Part shown: one piece after another, positions 31,310 to 42,432 of the stretch | How positions within the stretch are numbered: the stretch's first letter is position 1 | How the letters are laid out: each line of letters starts with the position of its first letter | From: Chlorocebus sabaeus | Lineage: Eukaryota > Chordata > Mammalia > Primates > Cercopithecidae | DNA length: 64,000 nucleotides | Reading direction: 5' to 3' | NCBI RefSeq assembly: GCF_047675955.1 | Contig: NC_132927.1 | Span: 67,375,702-67,439,701 of the forward strand | The notes under the pieces: generated by a model | Database searches by the model: none | What the model saw: the letters and a program-made list of their open reading frames with translations, nothing else | What the model was told of the DNA's origin: nothing | Translations under genes and position numbers: made by a program

Positions 31310-32061
31310 CAAAACAGCACCAGTAGAGAAACGAAATGTGGTAGATCCATGAAATGGAATATTATCTAGCTGTAAAAAGGAATTGAGGACTGATCCATGC
31401 TACAATAGGAATGAACCTCAAAACGTTATGCTAGCTGGGCATGATGTTCATGCCTGTAATCCCAATGCTTTGGGAAGCCAAAGTGGGTAGATTGCTTGAG
31501 GTGAAGGTGGGTGGATTGCTTGAGACCAGGAGTTTGAGACCAGCCTGGCCAACATGACAAAACCCTATCTCTACTAAAAATACAAAAATGAGCCAGTTGT
31601 GGCGGTACATGCCTATAATCCCAGCTTCTTGGGAGGCTGAGGCATGAGAATTGTTTGAACCCAGGAGGCAGAGGTTACAGTAGGCTGAGATCGAGCCATT
31701 GCACTCCAGGCTGGGTGACAGAGCAACAAAACAAACCAACAGAAAACCATTATGCTGAGTGAAAGAAGCCAGTCACAAAAGGCCACATCTTCTATGGTTC
31801 CATTTACATGAAATGTTCCAAACAGGTGAAGCCATATAGGGAGGAGGCAGATCAGTGGTTGCAGGGACTGGGTCTGGGGAACGAGAAGTGACTGCTTAAC
31901 AGGTGTGTAGGGTTTCCATGTGGGGTGATGGAAAGTTCTGGAACTAGATAGTGCTGATAGTTGCACAACACTATGCAGATACTTAATACCACTAAACTGT
32001 ACACTTGAAAACAAGTACATTTTATGTTATGTGCATTTTACCACAATTTACAACAAAAGCC
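31310..32061 (+). mobile_element. L1M 3' end
   Basis: GAAATGGAATATTATCTAGC, GTGAAAGAAGCCAGTCACAA, GGGGTGATGGAAAGTTCTGG, AAACTGTACACTTGAAAAC: end of ORF2 and 3' UTR on the plus strand; broken by an Alu. Confidence 0.85.
31433..31738 (+). mobile_element. Old Alu with a 24-bp internal tandem duplication
   Basis: GCTGGGCATGATGTTCATG start. GTGGGTAGATTGCTTGAG (31483-31500) repeats as GTGGGTGGATTGCTTGAG (31507-31524). Inserted in the L1M. Confidence 0.9.
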
Positions 32062-32077
32062 AAAAAGAGCAACTACA

Positions 32078-32369
32078 GGCCAGGCGTGGTGGCTCACGCC
32101 TATAATCCCAGCAATTGGGGGGCCAAGGTGGGTGGATCATGAGGTCAGGAGTTCAAGACCAGCCTGGCCAATATGGTGAAACCCCGTCTCTACTAAAAAT
32201 ACAAAAATTAGCCGGGCGTGGTGGCAGGTGCCTATAATCCCAGCTACTCGGGAGGCTGAGGCAGGAGAATCGCTTGAACCCAGGAGGTGGAGGTTGCAGT
32301 GAGCCGAGATCACACCACTGCTCTCTAGCCTGGGTAATAGAGCGAGACTCCATCTCAAAACAAAAACAA
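32078..32369 (+). mobile_element. Full-length Alu
   Basis: GGCCAGGCGTGGTGGCTCAC start. Perfect 16-bp AAAAAGAGCAACTACA (32062-32077, 32370-32385). Confidence 0.95.
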
Positions 32370-32480
32370 AAAAAGAGCAACTACAGCGCATGTGGAAACA
32401 GGATCCCAGAGGCAGGGGTGACCGTGCAGACAGAAGCTGGGAGACACAGGTGGGAGTGCTTCCGAATGTCTTCAGGCCTG

Positions 32481-32749
32481 GGCTGGGTACAGTGGCTCAC
32501 TCCTATAATCCCAGTACTTTGGGAGGCTGAGGTCAGGAGTTCGAGATGAGTCTGGCCAACATGGTGAAACCCCGTCTCTACTAAAAATACAGAAATTAGC
32601 TGGGTGTGGTGATGGGCACCTGTAATCCCAGCTACTCGGGAGGCTGAGGCAGAAGAATCACTTGAACCCAGGAAGCGGAGGTTGCAGTGAGCCGAGATCT
32701 CGCTATTGCAGCCTGGGCGACAAGAGCAAAACTCCATCTCAAAAAAAAA
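32481..32749 (+). mobile_element. Alu with a left-arm deletion
   Basis: GGCTGGGTACAGTGGCTCAC start; about 20 bases missing after GGAGGCTGAGG. Perfect AATGTCTTCAGGCCTG (32465-32480, 32750-32765). Confidence 0.94.
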
Positions 32750-32765
32750 AATGTCTTCAGGCCTG

Positions 32766-34048
32766 GAGTGAGAACTCAAGCCATGATCTCATGAGACAGG
32801 GCTGTCATCAGCCTGTGTGGGCATCTATATAAAGGATATACCACTTTGTAAAAGGATCCAACACACTGATGAATGGAACCTGCTCACTCTGAGTCCAGGC
32901 ATGGGTGATCTAAAGCAGCAGCTGCCCTCCAGCAGCCGGTCATCTCTCCTAGCTACACAAAACTCTAGCCATCTTCTCTGGTCATGGGACAGCACCCATG
33001 AGAAATTCCCCCGGCCCCCCAGTTCATTTGCCCCTGAAAGTAGACCATGTGCCCACTTGCTTTTCTTCTCAGCAGCAACAGAGCAGATGTCCTTCCTTGG
33101 CGGTCCTGCTTTCTAGAACCGCTTTCTGTTATATCACAAAAACAGTGACTATTGCTGAGAAATTAGTCCACCTGTTCCTGAAGAGCTTCCAGGAGTCATG
33201 GTTGGGATATGCTGATTCCTAGGGGCACCATGAGGGAGGAGGAGGCTGGTTCTCAGGGTCGGCAGAGGCTGCCACTCTGCCTGTGCCCTGTGCTTGCCTG
33301 GCTCGCTTCCTGCCACAAGGCCAGTGGCTAAGGAGACTAAGGGTGCTTGTCACTGCCTCATTACACGTGAAGGCAAGTGACTATGACATGTACTCCATGT
33401 TCTTTCTTTGGTAAGGGAGCTTTTTTTTCCTAGTAGAGTCAAGCCTCTTAAAAAGAATACACCATAGTTCAATCTGTTTCTTTTGTGGATTTCAAAAGAG
33501 ATGCTTTATTCAGTTCAGAAATGTGTGGCAACAGCTGGAGAAGCTATTCCTAAGGCAAAGAACAAAGACTTGCAATTATTTATAGTGTGGGTTGGGAAGA
33601 GAGAAAGATGGAGTGGAAGAAGACTGCAAATAGCGTGGAGAAAAAAATGGCGGCTCTCCTTTATACACCTCTTCAGTGACCCATCCCTCCCTCCCCAGCT
33701 TTCTGTCTGGGCCCACCTTTCCCCAAAACACATCTTCTATATCTTTATCACCTAGAACTATCACTGCCTCAATCCAAAGCTCACATCTTCAGGGTCCCAT
33801 CGCATGCAGAGTCCAGCCCCTGCTTTCCAAGGTAAAGTCTTGCTGACCCTGAGCCAGGTGCCCTTCCACCCCCTTCCAATCCCCATATCAGTTTCACCCA
33901 TAGCCTCTGGGGATAATGGTATAACTCAAAGGAATGACAAGGATTTCAGATGCTAGTATTTGGTAGTAGAAATGTTTTGAGACAGGTGGGGGTCTTTGTC
34001 ATCCCCTCACTTTTTATTGCACAAGTGGCCAATTGAACTAGTAGGGAG
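32766..34048. other. Unique sequence
   Basis: No exon or repeat supported across 1.28 kb. Confidence 0.5.
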
Positions 34049-34345
34049 GCTGGGCATGGTGGCTCACGCCTGTAATCTCAGCAGTTTGGGAGGCTGAGAC
34101 AGGCAGATCATCTGAGGTCAGGAGTTCGAGACCAGCCTGGCCAACATGGTAAAACCCTGTTTGTACTAAAAATACAAAAATTAGCTGGGTGTGGTAGTGC
34201 ACACCTGTAATCCCAGTTACTTAGGAGGCTGAGGCAGGAGAATCGCTTAAAGGTGGGAGGCGGAGGTTGCAGTGAGCCGAGATTGTGCCACTGCACTGCA
34301 GCCTGGGCAACAGAGCGAGACTCCATCTCGGGGCCGGGGGTGGGA
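34049..34345 (+). mobile_element. Alu lacking a poly-A tail
   Basis: Normal start and body, but after GACTCCATCTC the sequence is GGGGCCGGGGGTGGGAAGG instead of A-rich tail. Confidence 0.9.
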
Positions 34346-34888
34346 AGGAAGAACCAATAGGGAGATGCATTATTGAAAATTGGGGAGTGAGATCCTCTCA
34401 CTGGTGACTCCTCCTGGGGCCAAGTCCGTGACGGATGGAGCAGTTTGTATAGCCATACAGGTTGTGACTTTTCTTGAAAGTGCCTGGGAACTGACCACAG
34501 CACAGTTCTCCAGAGAGGCTTCTCTGCCCTTAGAGTGTCTAGGTCCACACTTGCACTCAGGCCCGTGTTCAGCTGAGCGCCTTCCCCTGCCCACCCCCCC
34601 GCCCCCCAGCTTATTCCTCTGACTTCTGCACCTACCAAGGTTTCAGCTTGTACCTTCAGTCTGAGGCTGACCACTCAGCTCACCTGTAGGAACTTTTCTC
34701 CCTTGATCCTTCCCAGGGGAGAGAACAAGTTGGCCTACTGAGAGGGAGTGGGTCAGCTGTGGTCAGAAGGCAGTTTTACTGAGCTCGCACTGGGAAAATT
34801 GGAGAAATTGCTGGGTTGGCACAGGGCATGCTGCCCATGAAACACTCTCCAAGATTAACTCATACAATTTCAGATTTCTGTGTCAGCT
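34346..34888. other. Unique sequence with a C-run cluster
   Basis: Holds a four-run C tract at 34584-34607; no exon supported. Confidence 0.5.
34584..34607 (-). other. Minus-strand G-quadruplex motif
   Basis: C4-TG-C3-A-C7-G-C6: four G-runs on the minus strand with loops of one or two bases. Confidence 0.85.
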
Positions 34889-35455
34889 TAAAAAAATATC
34901 CTTAAATCTATAGAAGCAGAAAATAGATTGGTGGTTGCTTTCGGCTGGGGAAAAAAAGAGATTGGCGTAAATGGGGAGTGACTGCTAACAGGTCTGGGAG
35001 TTTTTTTCGGGGTGATGAAAAGTTTAAGGCTGGGGACAGTGGCTCACACTTGTAATCCCAGCACTTTAGGAGTTCAAAGCAGGATGATTACTTGAGTCCA
35101 AGAGTTCAAGACCAGCCTCGGTAGTATGGTGAAACCCTGTCTACCGAAAAAATATGAAAATTAGCTGGGTATGGCACGTGCCTGTGGTCCCAGCTACTTG
35201 GGAGGCTGAGGTGAGAGGGTTGCTTGAGAGCAGGAGGTGGAGGTTGCAGTGAACTGTGATTGCCTCACTGGACTCCAGCTTGGGTGACAGAGCAAGACAC
35301 TGTCTCAAAAAACAAAAACAAAGAAACAAAGAACATGTTTTAAAATTGTGGTGAGGTTGCAAAGCTCCATGAATATGCAAAAAATTATTGAGTTACACCC
35401 TTTAAATAGGTGAATTGTGTATGTTTGAGAATTACATCTCAATAAAGCTATTTGC
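34889..35455 (+). mobile_element. L1M 3' UTR, interrupted
   Basis: GAAAATAGATTGGTGGTTGC, GGGGTGATGAAAAGTTT and, after an Alu, CATCTCAATAAAGCTATTTG: L1M 3' end. Confidence 0.8.
35031..35335 (+). mobile_element. Old Alu in L1M
   Basis: GGCTGGGGACAGTGGCTCAC start, diverged body, (CAAAA)n tail. Confidence 0.9.
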
Positions 35456-35587
35456 TAAGCCTCATGTTTCCCTCCAAAAATAATTCAACACAGACAGTCC
35501 CCACAAGGCAGGCTTGTAGACAGCTTGCCAACCCTCACCTTCACCCCATCTCTCTCTACTTGGCGTTCAAGGACCTCCCCCCCAACC

Positions 35588-35749
35588 TTTTTTTTGGAGA
35601 CAGAGTTTCACTCTTTTTGCCCAGGCTGGAGTGCAGTGGCGTGATCCTGGCTCACTGCAACCTCCACCTCCCGGGTTCAAGCAATTCTCCTGCTTCAGCC
35701 TCCCTAGTAGCTGGGATTACAGGCATGCGCCACCACGCCCAGCTAATTT
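35588..35749 (-). mobile_element. 5'-truncated Alu
   Basis: TTTTTTTTGGAGACAGAG to CACCACGCCCAGCTAATTTT. Confidence 0.87.
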
Positions 35750-36075
35750 TGCCTCTTCCTCCAAATGTTGATTACTCATTTGACTCTTCCTACCTTGTAT
35801 GATGTCACTTGTATCCAGTGGTGTTTTAGTAAGTGTTTAACAACCAGCTTTCTGGAAGAAAAAGAAAAAAAAAAATCCTAGTGTGTAGCGTTTGCCAATG
35901 TTTATAATATAAATATTCCCCACTACAGCCAACGTCAAGCTGTTAACCTGATGGCACTGAATGCAGAGCTAGGAAATGCCCCACAGGCCACCATTATGTA
36001 GCATTTCTACCATGTAGATGTAAAGGGCCCCAAGAGCAGACATGATAGTAAAGCATCAGAAAATGATTAGGAAGT
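35750..36075. other. Unique sequence
   Basis: Nothing recognised. Confidence 0.5.
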
Positions 36076-36370
36076 GGCTAGGCACCATAGTTCATAGCTC
36101 ATGCCTATAATCCCAGCCCTTCAGAAGGCTGAGGCAGGAGGATCACATGAGCCTGGGAGTTCGAGACCAGCCTGGGCAACATGGTGGGACCTCATCTCCA
36201 AAACAACCAAAAATTAGCCAAGCATGGTGGTGCGCATCTGTAAGTCCCAGCTACTCAGGAGGCTGAGGCAGGAGGATTGCTTGAACTTGAGGTCAAGGCT
36301 GTAGTGAGCTGTGATGGCGCCACTACACTCCAGCCTGGGTGACAGAGTGAGACTCTGTCTCAAAAATAAA
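36076..36370 (+). mobile_element. Full-length old Alu
   Basis: GGCTAGGCACCATAGTTCATAG start, diverged; GATTAGGAAGTGG and AATTAGGAGGTG flank it. Confidence 0.9.
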
Positions 36371-37151
36371 AAATAATTAGGAGGTGATGAGCTTTGAGTG
36401 TGTATTACCTTTGTTTTTTAATATAACTTATTAAATTATGTTTATATGATTTAATTTCTAATAATGGCTGTATTTAACAACGGGCTCACAAACTTCCTGA
36501 AAAGTTAACACTCAGCTCCTATAAGCTTGTGTGAGCCAACTCCAACCTCAGGATGAGTACCTGCCTCATTGTGACCACTGCTGCAGGCCTGTCCTCTTGC
36601 CAAAAGATGTCATTTCTTAGAAGGCAGACTGGATACTCTATGAGGACAGGATTGTATTACCTTGTTGATCACTGAATAACCCATGTGGCCCATGGCCAGC
36701 GCATCCTGGGTACACTCAGTACATATTTGTGGAATGAGAGTAAGGGACTTCCCTTGTAAGCACAGTGACAGTTAATGAATACTTAGCAAGTAATAAGCTT
36801 CTATAAATATTGGCTGATTGAATAGTGGAAAATAATGGAATAAAAGAAAATTTAATGCATTTAGGTCTTTAGCTTATTTATCTTTATGAGTTAAGTAAAG
36901 GTAAAAGATGTCTATTCTGCTGTGGGCACAGAGCAAGCTCTCTCTGCATTTGGGGTACGGTGTAAGGAGAATGAGAGAAGATGAAGAGCAGAAGAAAGGA
37001 GGCTGCTTGATGCAGGAGGTAGCTTTAGAAGAATTAAGGCCAGCAAATGGGACTACCTCCTAACCTACTGAAGAGAATAGCAATTTAACAAAGGAGGTCA
37101 CATAGTGTGGGGTCAGAGTTTCCAAACACTTTTAAACAAATGCCCTTCACT
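36371..37151. other. Mostly unique; short L2 piece
   Basis: 36615-36740 (GAAGGCAGACTGGATACTC, CATATTTGTGGAATGAGAG) resembles an L2 3' end; the rest is unassigned. Confidence 0.45.
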
Positions 37152-37443
37152 GGCCAGGCACGGTGACTCATGCCTGTAATCCCAGCACTTTGGGAGGCCA
37201 AGGCAGGCAGATCACTTGAGCTCAGGAGCTTGAGACCAGCCTGGCCAACATGGTGAAACCCTGTCTCTACTAAAAATACAAAAATTAGGCGGCCATAGGG
37301 GCATGCACGTGCAGTCCCAGCTACTGGAGAGGCTGAAGTGGGAGGATTGTTCAAGCCCGGGAGGTCGAGGCTGCAGTGAGCTGCAACTGCACCACTGTAC
37401 TCCAGCCTAGGCGACAGAGACCCAGATTCAAAAAAAAAAAAAA
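37152..37443 (+). mobile_element. Full-length Alu
   Basis: GGCCAGGCACGGTGACTCATG start; flanks TGCCCTTCACT / GGCCCTTCGCT. Confidence 0.93.
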
Positions 37444-37639
37444 GGCCCTTCGCTGATAAGCATAAAAATCTCCCTTCTTTTCTTAGAGATTCTGATCTGT
37501 TCCCTTAGGGGAATATCACCATTGCCTTAGAATGAGAATTATTCCTACTCAGTTCTGGGTATCCCCACCAACCCAGGAGATCTGCAGTTTTCTTTAGGAA
37601 AGCGTAGCATTTTGGGTCAGTTGGGCTGAGAGTCAGGCC

Positions 37640-37800
37640 ATGAAAGTCTCAGCCAGGGCCAGCAGGCAGCACACATGATTTCCAGGTCTGCCCTTGCCTT
37701 TGGACTCGCTGTGCCACCTTGGGCAAGTTGCTACCCCTCCCTAGGTCTCAGTTTCCTCACCTTCGACATCCTCGCCTTTAGCTAGAAAATGTGATGGTTT
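37640..37800 (+). mobile_element. MIR
   Basis: GCTGTGCCACCTTGGGCAAG, CCTAGGTCTCAGTTTCCTCA: sense MIR core. Confidence 0.8.
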
Positions 37801-37801
37801 C

Positions 37802-37978
37802 TACAAAATTAGCCGGGCATGGTGGCACATGCCTGTAATCCCAGCTACTTAGGAGGCTAAGGCGGGAGAATCACTTGAACCCGGAAGGCAGTAGGTTGCG
37901 GTGAGCCAAGATTCCGCCATTACATTCCAACCTGGGCAACAAGAGCGAAACTCCGTCTCAAAAAAAAAAAAAAAGAAA
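37802..37978 (+). mobile_element. 5'-truncated Alu (right arm)
   Basis: Starts at TACAAAATTAGCCGGGCATG. Flanks AGAAAATGTGATGGTTTC / AGAAAATTAGATGGTTTC (37784-37801, 37979-37996) show it inserted truncated, into the end of the MIR. Confidence 0.9.
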
Positions 37979-37996
37979 AGAAAATTAGATGGTTTC

Positions 37997-38529
37997 GAAG
38001 TTTCCTCTCAGCTCTAACATTTGATGAGCCCAAGTTCAATATTCATCCTGACCCAGATTTTAAAGATAATGTACTTAAAATATTACAAAATTTGAAAGTG
38101 ATCAGTTATCTCCTCCGCTTAGAAATGTCATCGCTGGCAGTGCATTGGTGGGTGTTAGGGGCTATTTTGGTGCCTGGGTGTTCAGAAGAGGAGGAAGAGA
38201 GGGTGGAGAGATTACCAATTCAGTAACCTCCTCACGACTTTTGAGGCTAAGTCAATGCTTGTCTTGAATGCCTAATCCAAACAGCTGTGAGTTGTGGAGG
38301 TGTGTTAAAATGGTGACAAAAATAGCAACTGCTTTCTTTTACTGGGTACCTACTTAGGACCTTGGACTTAACATGACTTCTCTCTGATTTCCAAAACAGC
38401 TTCTCAAGGTGTACCATACTCTGATTCCCATTTTAGGTGAGCATTGACATTTCTTGCTTGAGCTTGCAAGGCTGGATGAGGCTGGAATTCAAACTCCAAC
38501 CTGACAGCATCCCATCTTCTTCCACTGTG
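37997..38529. other. Unique sequence with MIR-like stretch
   Basis: 38340-38460 weakly resembles antisense MIR; otherwise unassigned. Confidence 0.4.
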
Positions 38530-38690
38530 GTAATAAGGTGTGGTCCCCAGACCAGCAGCACCAGCCTCCCCGGAAGCTGAGAAATGCTAATTCTTGGGCC
38601 TTACCCCCAGGCCTGCTGAATCAAGAACTCTGGGAGTGGTGTCCAGGAATCTGCATTTTAACAAGCTCTCCAGTGAATTCTTTTTTTGCC
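38530..38690 (+). mobile_element. hAT-Charlie MITE (MER3/MER5-like)
   Basis: GTGTGGTCCCCAGACCAGCA, GAGAAATGCTAATTCTTGGG, GAATCTGCATTTTAACAAGC. Confidence 0.78.
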
Positions 38691-38701
38691 AGTTTTATTT
38701 T

Positions 38702-38993
38702 GGCCAGGCACGGTGGCTCATGCCTGTAATCCCAGCACTTTGGGAAGCCAAGGCAAGTGGATCTCAAGCCCAGGAGTTCAAGACCAGCCTGGCCAACATG
38801 GTGAAAACCCGTCTCTACTGAAAATACAAAAATTAGCTGGGCATGGTGGCGCACACCTATAGTCCCAGCTACACGGGAGGCTGAAGCAGGAGACTCTCTT
38901 GAACTCAGGAGGCAGAGGTTGCAGTGAGCCGAGATCATGCTGCTGCACCCCAGCCTGGGCAACAGAGCGAGACTCCATGTCAAAAAAAAAAAA
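38702..38993 (+). mobile_element. Full-length Alu
   Basis: GGCCAGGCACGGTGGCTCATG start; A12 tail; AGTTTTATTTT / TGTTTTATTGT flanks. Confidence 0.92.
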
Positions 38994-39004
38994 ATTGTTT
39001 TATT

Positions 39005-39330
39005 GTGGTAAGAACATTTAGCATGAGATCTATCTAACAAAGTTTTATGGGTATTAATAAAGTTATTTGATAGATCAGTGAGGTAACTGTGTTAACATCA
39101 TTGTTGGCTACGGCTATAGGTACAATGCTGGGCAGAAGATTCTATAGCTTATTCATCTTGCTTAACGGAAACTTCATGCTCCTGGGTTAGGAGCCCACTC
39201 TTCACCCTCAGCCACCTCCCTGACCCCTAGCAACCATCATTCTACTACTGGATTATCTAAATTTTACTCTTTAAGAAACCTTATGTAAGTGGAATCATGT
39301 GATATTTGCCTTTCTCACTTCATTTGAGAG
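39005..39330 (-). mobile_element. L1M 3' UTR, antisense
   Basis: GTAAGAACATTTAGCATGAG, CTTATTCATCTTGCTTAACG, CAACCATCATTCTACTACTG, GTAAGTGGAATCATGTGATA. Contains a foreign 36-base block at 39065-39100. Confidence 0.75.
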
Positions 39331-39573
39331 CCACTGTGAGGTTAGGCCACCTCTCGGCGATAGCCTGGCCAGCAGCCGCACTGTGGAGATGCTCAGAAAG
39401 CAAGCATCCCTGATGCCCTTACAAAGATAGGACGTTTCCACCAGGACACTGGAAGTCATGCACTCCTGTGCTGCTGGGCCACATCCTAACACTTCAGGGA
39501 TGTTCCAAATGCCACACGAATCATAAAATTGGCTTATGGACGCATTCTTGAGTTGAGTCAAAGTAAATCATCA
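39331..39573. other. Unassigned sequence between two opposed L1 ends
   Basis: CpG-bearing, no exon supported. Confidence 0.4.
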
Positions 39574-40084
39574 GATATTTGATAGATCAATGGGGTAACT
39601 ATGTTAACATCAATCTATTGTACATTTCTTTCTGGGGAGGACAGGCTCTTGCTTTGTTACCCAGGCTGGAATGCAGTGGCACGATCATGGTTCATGGCAG
39701 CCTCAAGCGATCCTCCCGTATCAGCCTCTCAAGTGGCTGGAACCACAGGTGTGTGCCACCATGTCCAGCTAATTTTTTATTTTTTTAGAGATGGGATCTT
39801 ACTATCTTGCTCAGGCTGGTCTCAAACTCCTGGGCTCAAGCAATCCTCCCACCTTGGCCTCCCAAAGTGTTGGAATTAGAGCCGTGAACCACTATGCCTG
39901 GACTTATTGTGTATTTCAAAATAATCAGAAGAGAATAATTCAAGTGTTCCTAGCATAGAGGAAAGATAAATGTTTAAGGTGATAGATATCCCAGTTACCT
40001 TGGTTTGATTATATGAATGTATCAAATTATCACATGTGCCTCAGAAATATGTATATCTATTATGTATCAATAAATTTAAAACTG
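39574..40084 (+). mobile_element. L1 3' UTR, sense
   Basis: GATAGATCAATGGGGTAAC, and after an Alu GTGTATTTCAAAATAATCAG, AGGTGATAGATATCCCAGTT, ATTATGTATCAATAAATT: terminal L1 3' UTR. Confidence 0.82.
39630..39903 (-). mobile_element. AluJ-like in L1
   Basis: GGACAGGCTCTTGCTTTGTT to GTGAACCACTATGCCTGGAC; TATTGTACATTT / TATTGTGTATTT flanks. Confidence 0.9.
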
Positions 40085-40361
40085 GCTGGGCATGGTGGCT
40101 CATGCCTGTAATCCCAGCACTTTGGGAGGCGGAGGCAGGTGGATCATCCTGGCTAACATGGTGAAACCCCATTTCTACTAAAAGTACAAAAAAATAAGCT
40201 GGGCGTGGTGGCGGGCGCCTATAGTCCCAGCTACTTGGGAGGCTGAGGCAGAAGAATGGCGTGAACCTGGGAGGCGGAGATTGCAGTGAGCCACGATAGC
40301 ACCACTGCACTCCAGCCTGGGCGACAGAGCGAGACTCTGTCTCAAAAAAAAAAAAAAAAAG
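40085..40361 (+). mobile_element. Alu with a left-arm deletion
   Basis: GGCTGGGCATGGTGGCTCATG start; lacks the usual 20 bases between GTGGATCA and TCCTGGCTAACATGG. Confidence 0.92.
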
Positions 40362-40963
40362 TAATTAATTAAAAACTATAAAAATATTAAATAAGTGAAT
40401 ATAGTTTTAAAAAATAAATCCCCAGAGATTTTCTGATTTGACTTTCTGGCTCCAGTGAAGTGATCATTGTTCAAGGCTTCTGGAATGTCTTACTGTTAAG
40501 TTCTCTGTGAGGCGATGGATGAAGTCCAGTATTAGGGTGAATTTAAATCCTTCTCGAGAAAGTGTCCTTTTGTCTTGTGTCCAGTAGTGAACTTCCCTCG
40601 TTTTAAGACGAGCAGATCATAATATCTAGAATTTTGTACATTGATTTCTACCTGGACTCATTGCTCATACCTGCCGCCCTGCCCCTACCCCCCCCCCACC
40701 CCAGAACTGTCCATGGGAGCCAAAAGGAAAGTGGCATTGGGGGTAGAGGCAGGTGTGAATGGCAGAGGAGCAGTGGTGTCCGCTGAGAGACTGTGGAATG
40801 TCAGCAGACTTTGGTTTTCTTCTTGTTAGGGTAAAGTAGGGGCTCACAGGCTCTACAGGGCATGGATATGGGGAATTGCATGTGGTCTAGCAGATTTGTG
40901 CATCTGCTTCTGGGAATGGGAGGATGCTGCTGGGACCCCCTCCAGTTTGTGTGTGTGTACGTG
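40362..40963. other. Unique sequence
   Basis: Contains a G4 motif at 40677-40702 on the minus strand and (GT)n at 40949-40962. Confidence 0.5.
40677..40702 (-). other. Minus-strand G-quadruplex motif
   Basis: C3-TG-C4-TA-C10-A-C4. Confidence 0.85.
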
Positions 40964-41258
40964 TTTTTTTTTTTTTTTTTTTTTTTTGAGACTGAGTCTC
41001 ACTCTATCACCCAGCAGTGGCGTGATCTCAGCTCAATGCAACCTCCGCCTCCCAGGTTCAAGCAATTCTCCTGCCTCAGCCTCCCAAGTAGCTGGGATTG
41101 CAGGTGCCCCCCATCACGACTGGCTAATTTTGGTATTTTTAGTAGAGATGGAATTTCACCATGTTGGCAAGGCTGGTCTCGAACTCCTGACCTCAAATGA
41201 TCCACCTGCCTCAGCCTCCCAATGTGCTGGGATTACAGGTGTGAGCCACCCTACCCAG
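40964..41258 (-). mobile_element. Full-length Alu with a 10-base deletion
   Basis: Poly-T, GAGACTGAGTCTCACTC; CACCCAGCAGTGGCG lacks GGCTGGAGTG. Flanks ACCCCCTCCAGTT / ACCCCCTCCGTT. Confidence 0.92.
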
Positions 41259-42190
41259 CACCCCCTCCGTTCTTGATCTTGAAAGTGCAAAGATACCCCC
41301 ATGTGTCTCTCAGGCCCAAGGGAGAGCAACTTAATGATTGGTCCCTAATGAGGACCCTGCTCCTGTAGGCTGCCTGGGAGCTGCTGCCAGTCACCCAGCT
41401 TCATCCACGCACTCCATACTGCTCCCAGAGCAGATGAAGTTGCCGGAGAAAATTCTCACACCACATGGGCTGGCGTCATTTCAAATTCCTGGTCTCAGAC
41501 TGCAAATGGGCTATCAACACGGCCTAGCAATCCTTCCCCCTTCTCCTTTTAGCCTGCTTTGCTGCACTCCAAGATAAGTATTCTGTGCCTTTTCTTCCCT
41601 CCTCCTCCGTCTCCATCCCAGCTCTGCCGATGACCCTGTCGCAGGCTTGGCTGGGAAAATAGAAGCCAACAGATGGGAGCTCCCTCCTCTCCCCATCACC
41701 AAATACACACGCCTTCCTACATCTACTTCTGCATAAGGCCTCTCTTGCTTCTCTTATACCAGAGCAAATGTCTCTACTCCTGCAAAGGCAAATCCTGCAA
41801 CTTGTAGTCTGGATCCCATTTCTTGTTGCCTACCCCAGAAATTCACACCTGCTGTTTCTCTCTTTCTCTCTTTATAGATCTCTCCTCTTCATCAGCAAAT
41901 CAGCAAACGTTCACTCTCTCCTGTGTCATTGCCATCAACCTATAGCCCTTCTCTGCTATCTCTCATCATATATATAAACACACACACACAAACACATATA
42001 TGAAACACACACGCACATATATATATATACACACACACATACATGAAAGTTTTGGAACATTCCCTTGGCTCCTCCCCCACCTCCAGCTCTCACTTCTGCG
42101 CATGTCTGTGCAGGCTTTCTCCTCTCCCTCACCTCCCATTCCCTCCTCTGCCTACTCCAATTTGGCTTCCGCCCACCATTCTACAGAGCA
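41259..42190. other. Unique, pyrimidine-rich, with a mixed (CA)/(TA) tract
   Basis: No exon supported. 41968-42042 is a (TA)n(CA)n(TA)n(CA)n composite. Confidence 0.5.
41968..42042. repeat. Composite (TA)n(CA)n microsatellite
   Basis: Two alternating TA and CA blocks separated by GAAACACACACGC. Confidence 0.9.
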
Positions 42191-42432
42191 GTAGTGCTCA
42201 ACCTAGGATGATTTTGTACCTGGGGGCATCTGGCAGTGTTTGAGAACCTAGGGACATTTGGCAATGTTTGAGAACATTCTTTATTGTTGCGACTGGGGAA
42301 GGGTGTTGGCTACCAGCATCAAGTGAGCAGAAGCCGGAGATACTGCTGAACATCTACAATGCATAGGACAGCCCCCCGCGACATGGAATTATCTGGCCCC
42401 AAATGTCAGTAGTGTCGCAATTGAGAAACCTG
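42191..42432 (-). mobile_element. MER20-like hAT-Charlie MITE with a 28-bp duplication
   Basis: GTAGTGCTCAACCTAGGATG to GTCAGTAGTGTCGCAATTGAG, with ACATTTGGCAATGTTTGAG, TGCTGAACATCTACAATGC, ATAGGACAGCC. The 28 bases at 42219-42246 repeat at 42247-42274. Confidence 0.8.

Noticed and set aside
34108..34674. 188-residue minus-strand frame
   Set aside because: The C-terminal part is Alu antisense; the rest is unique without codon-like constraint that I can see.
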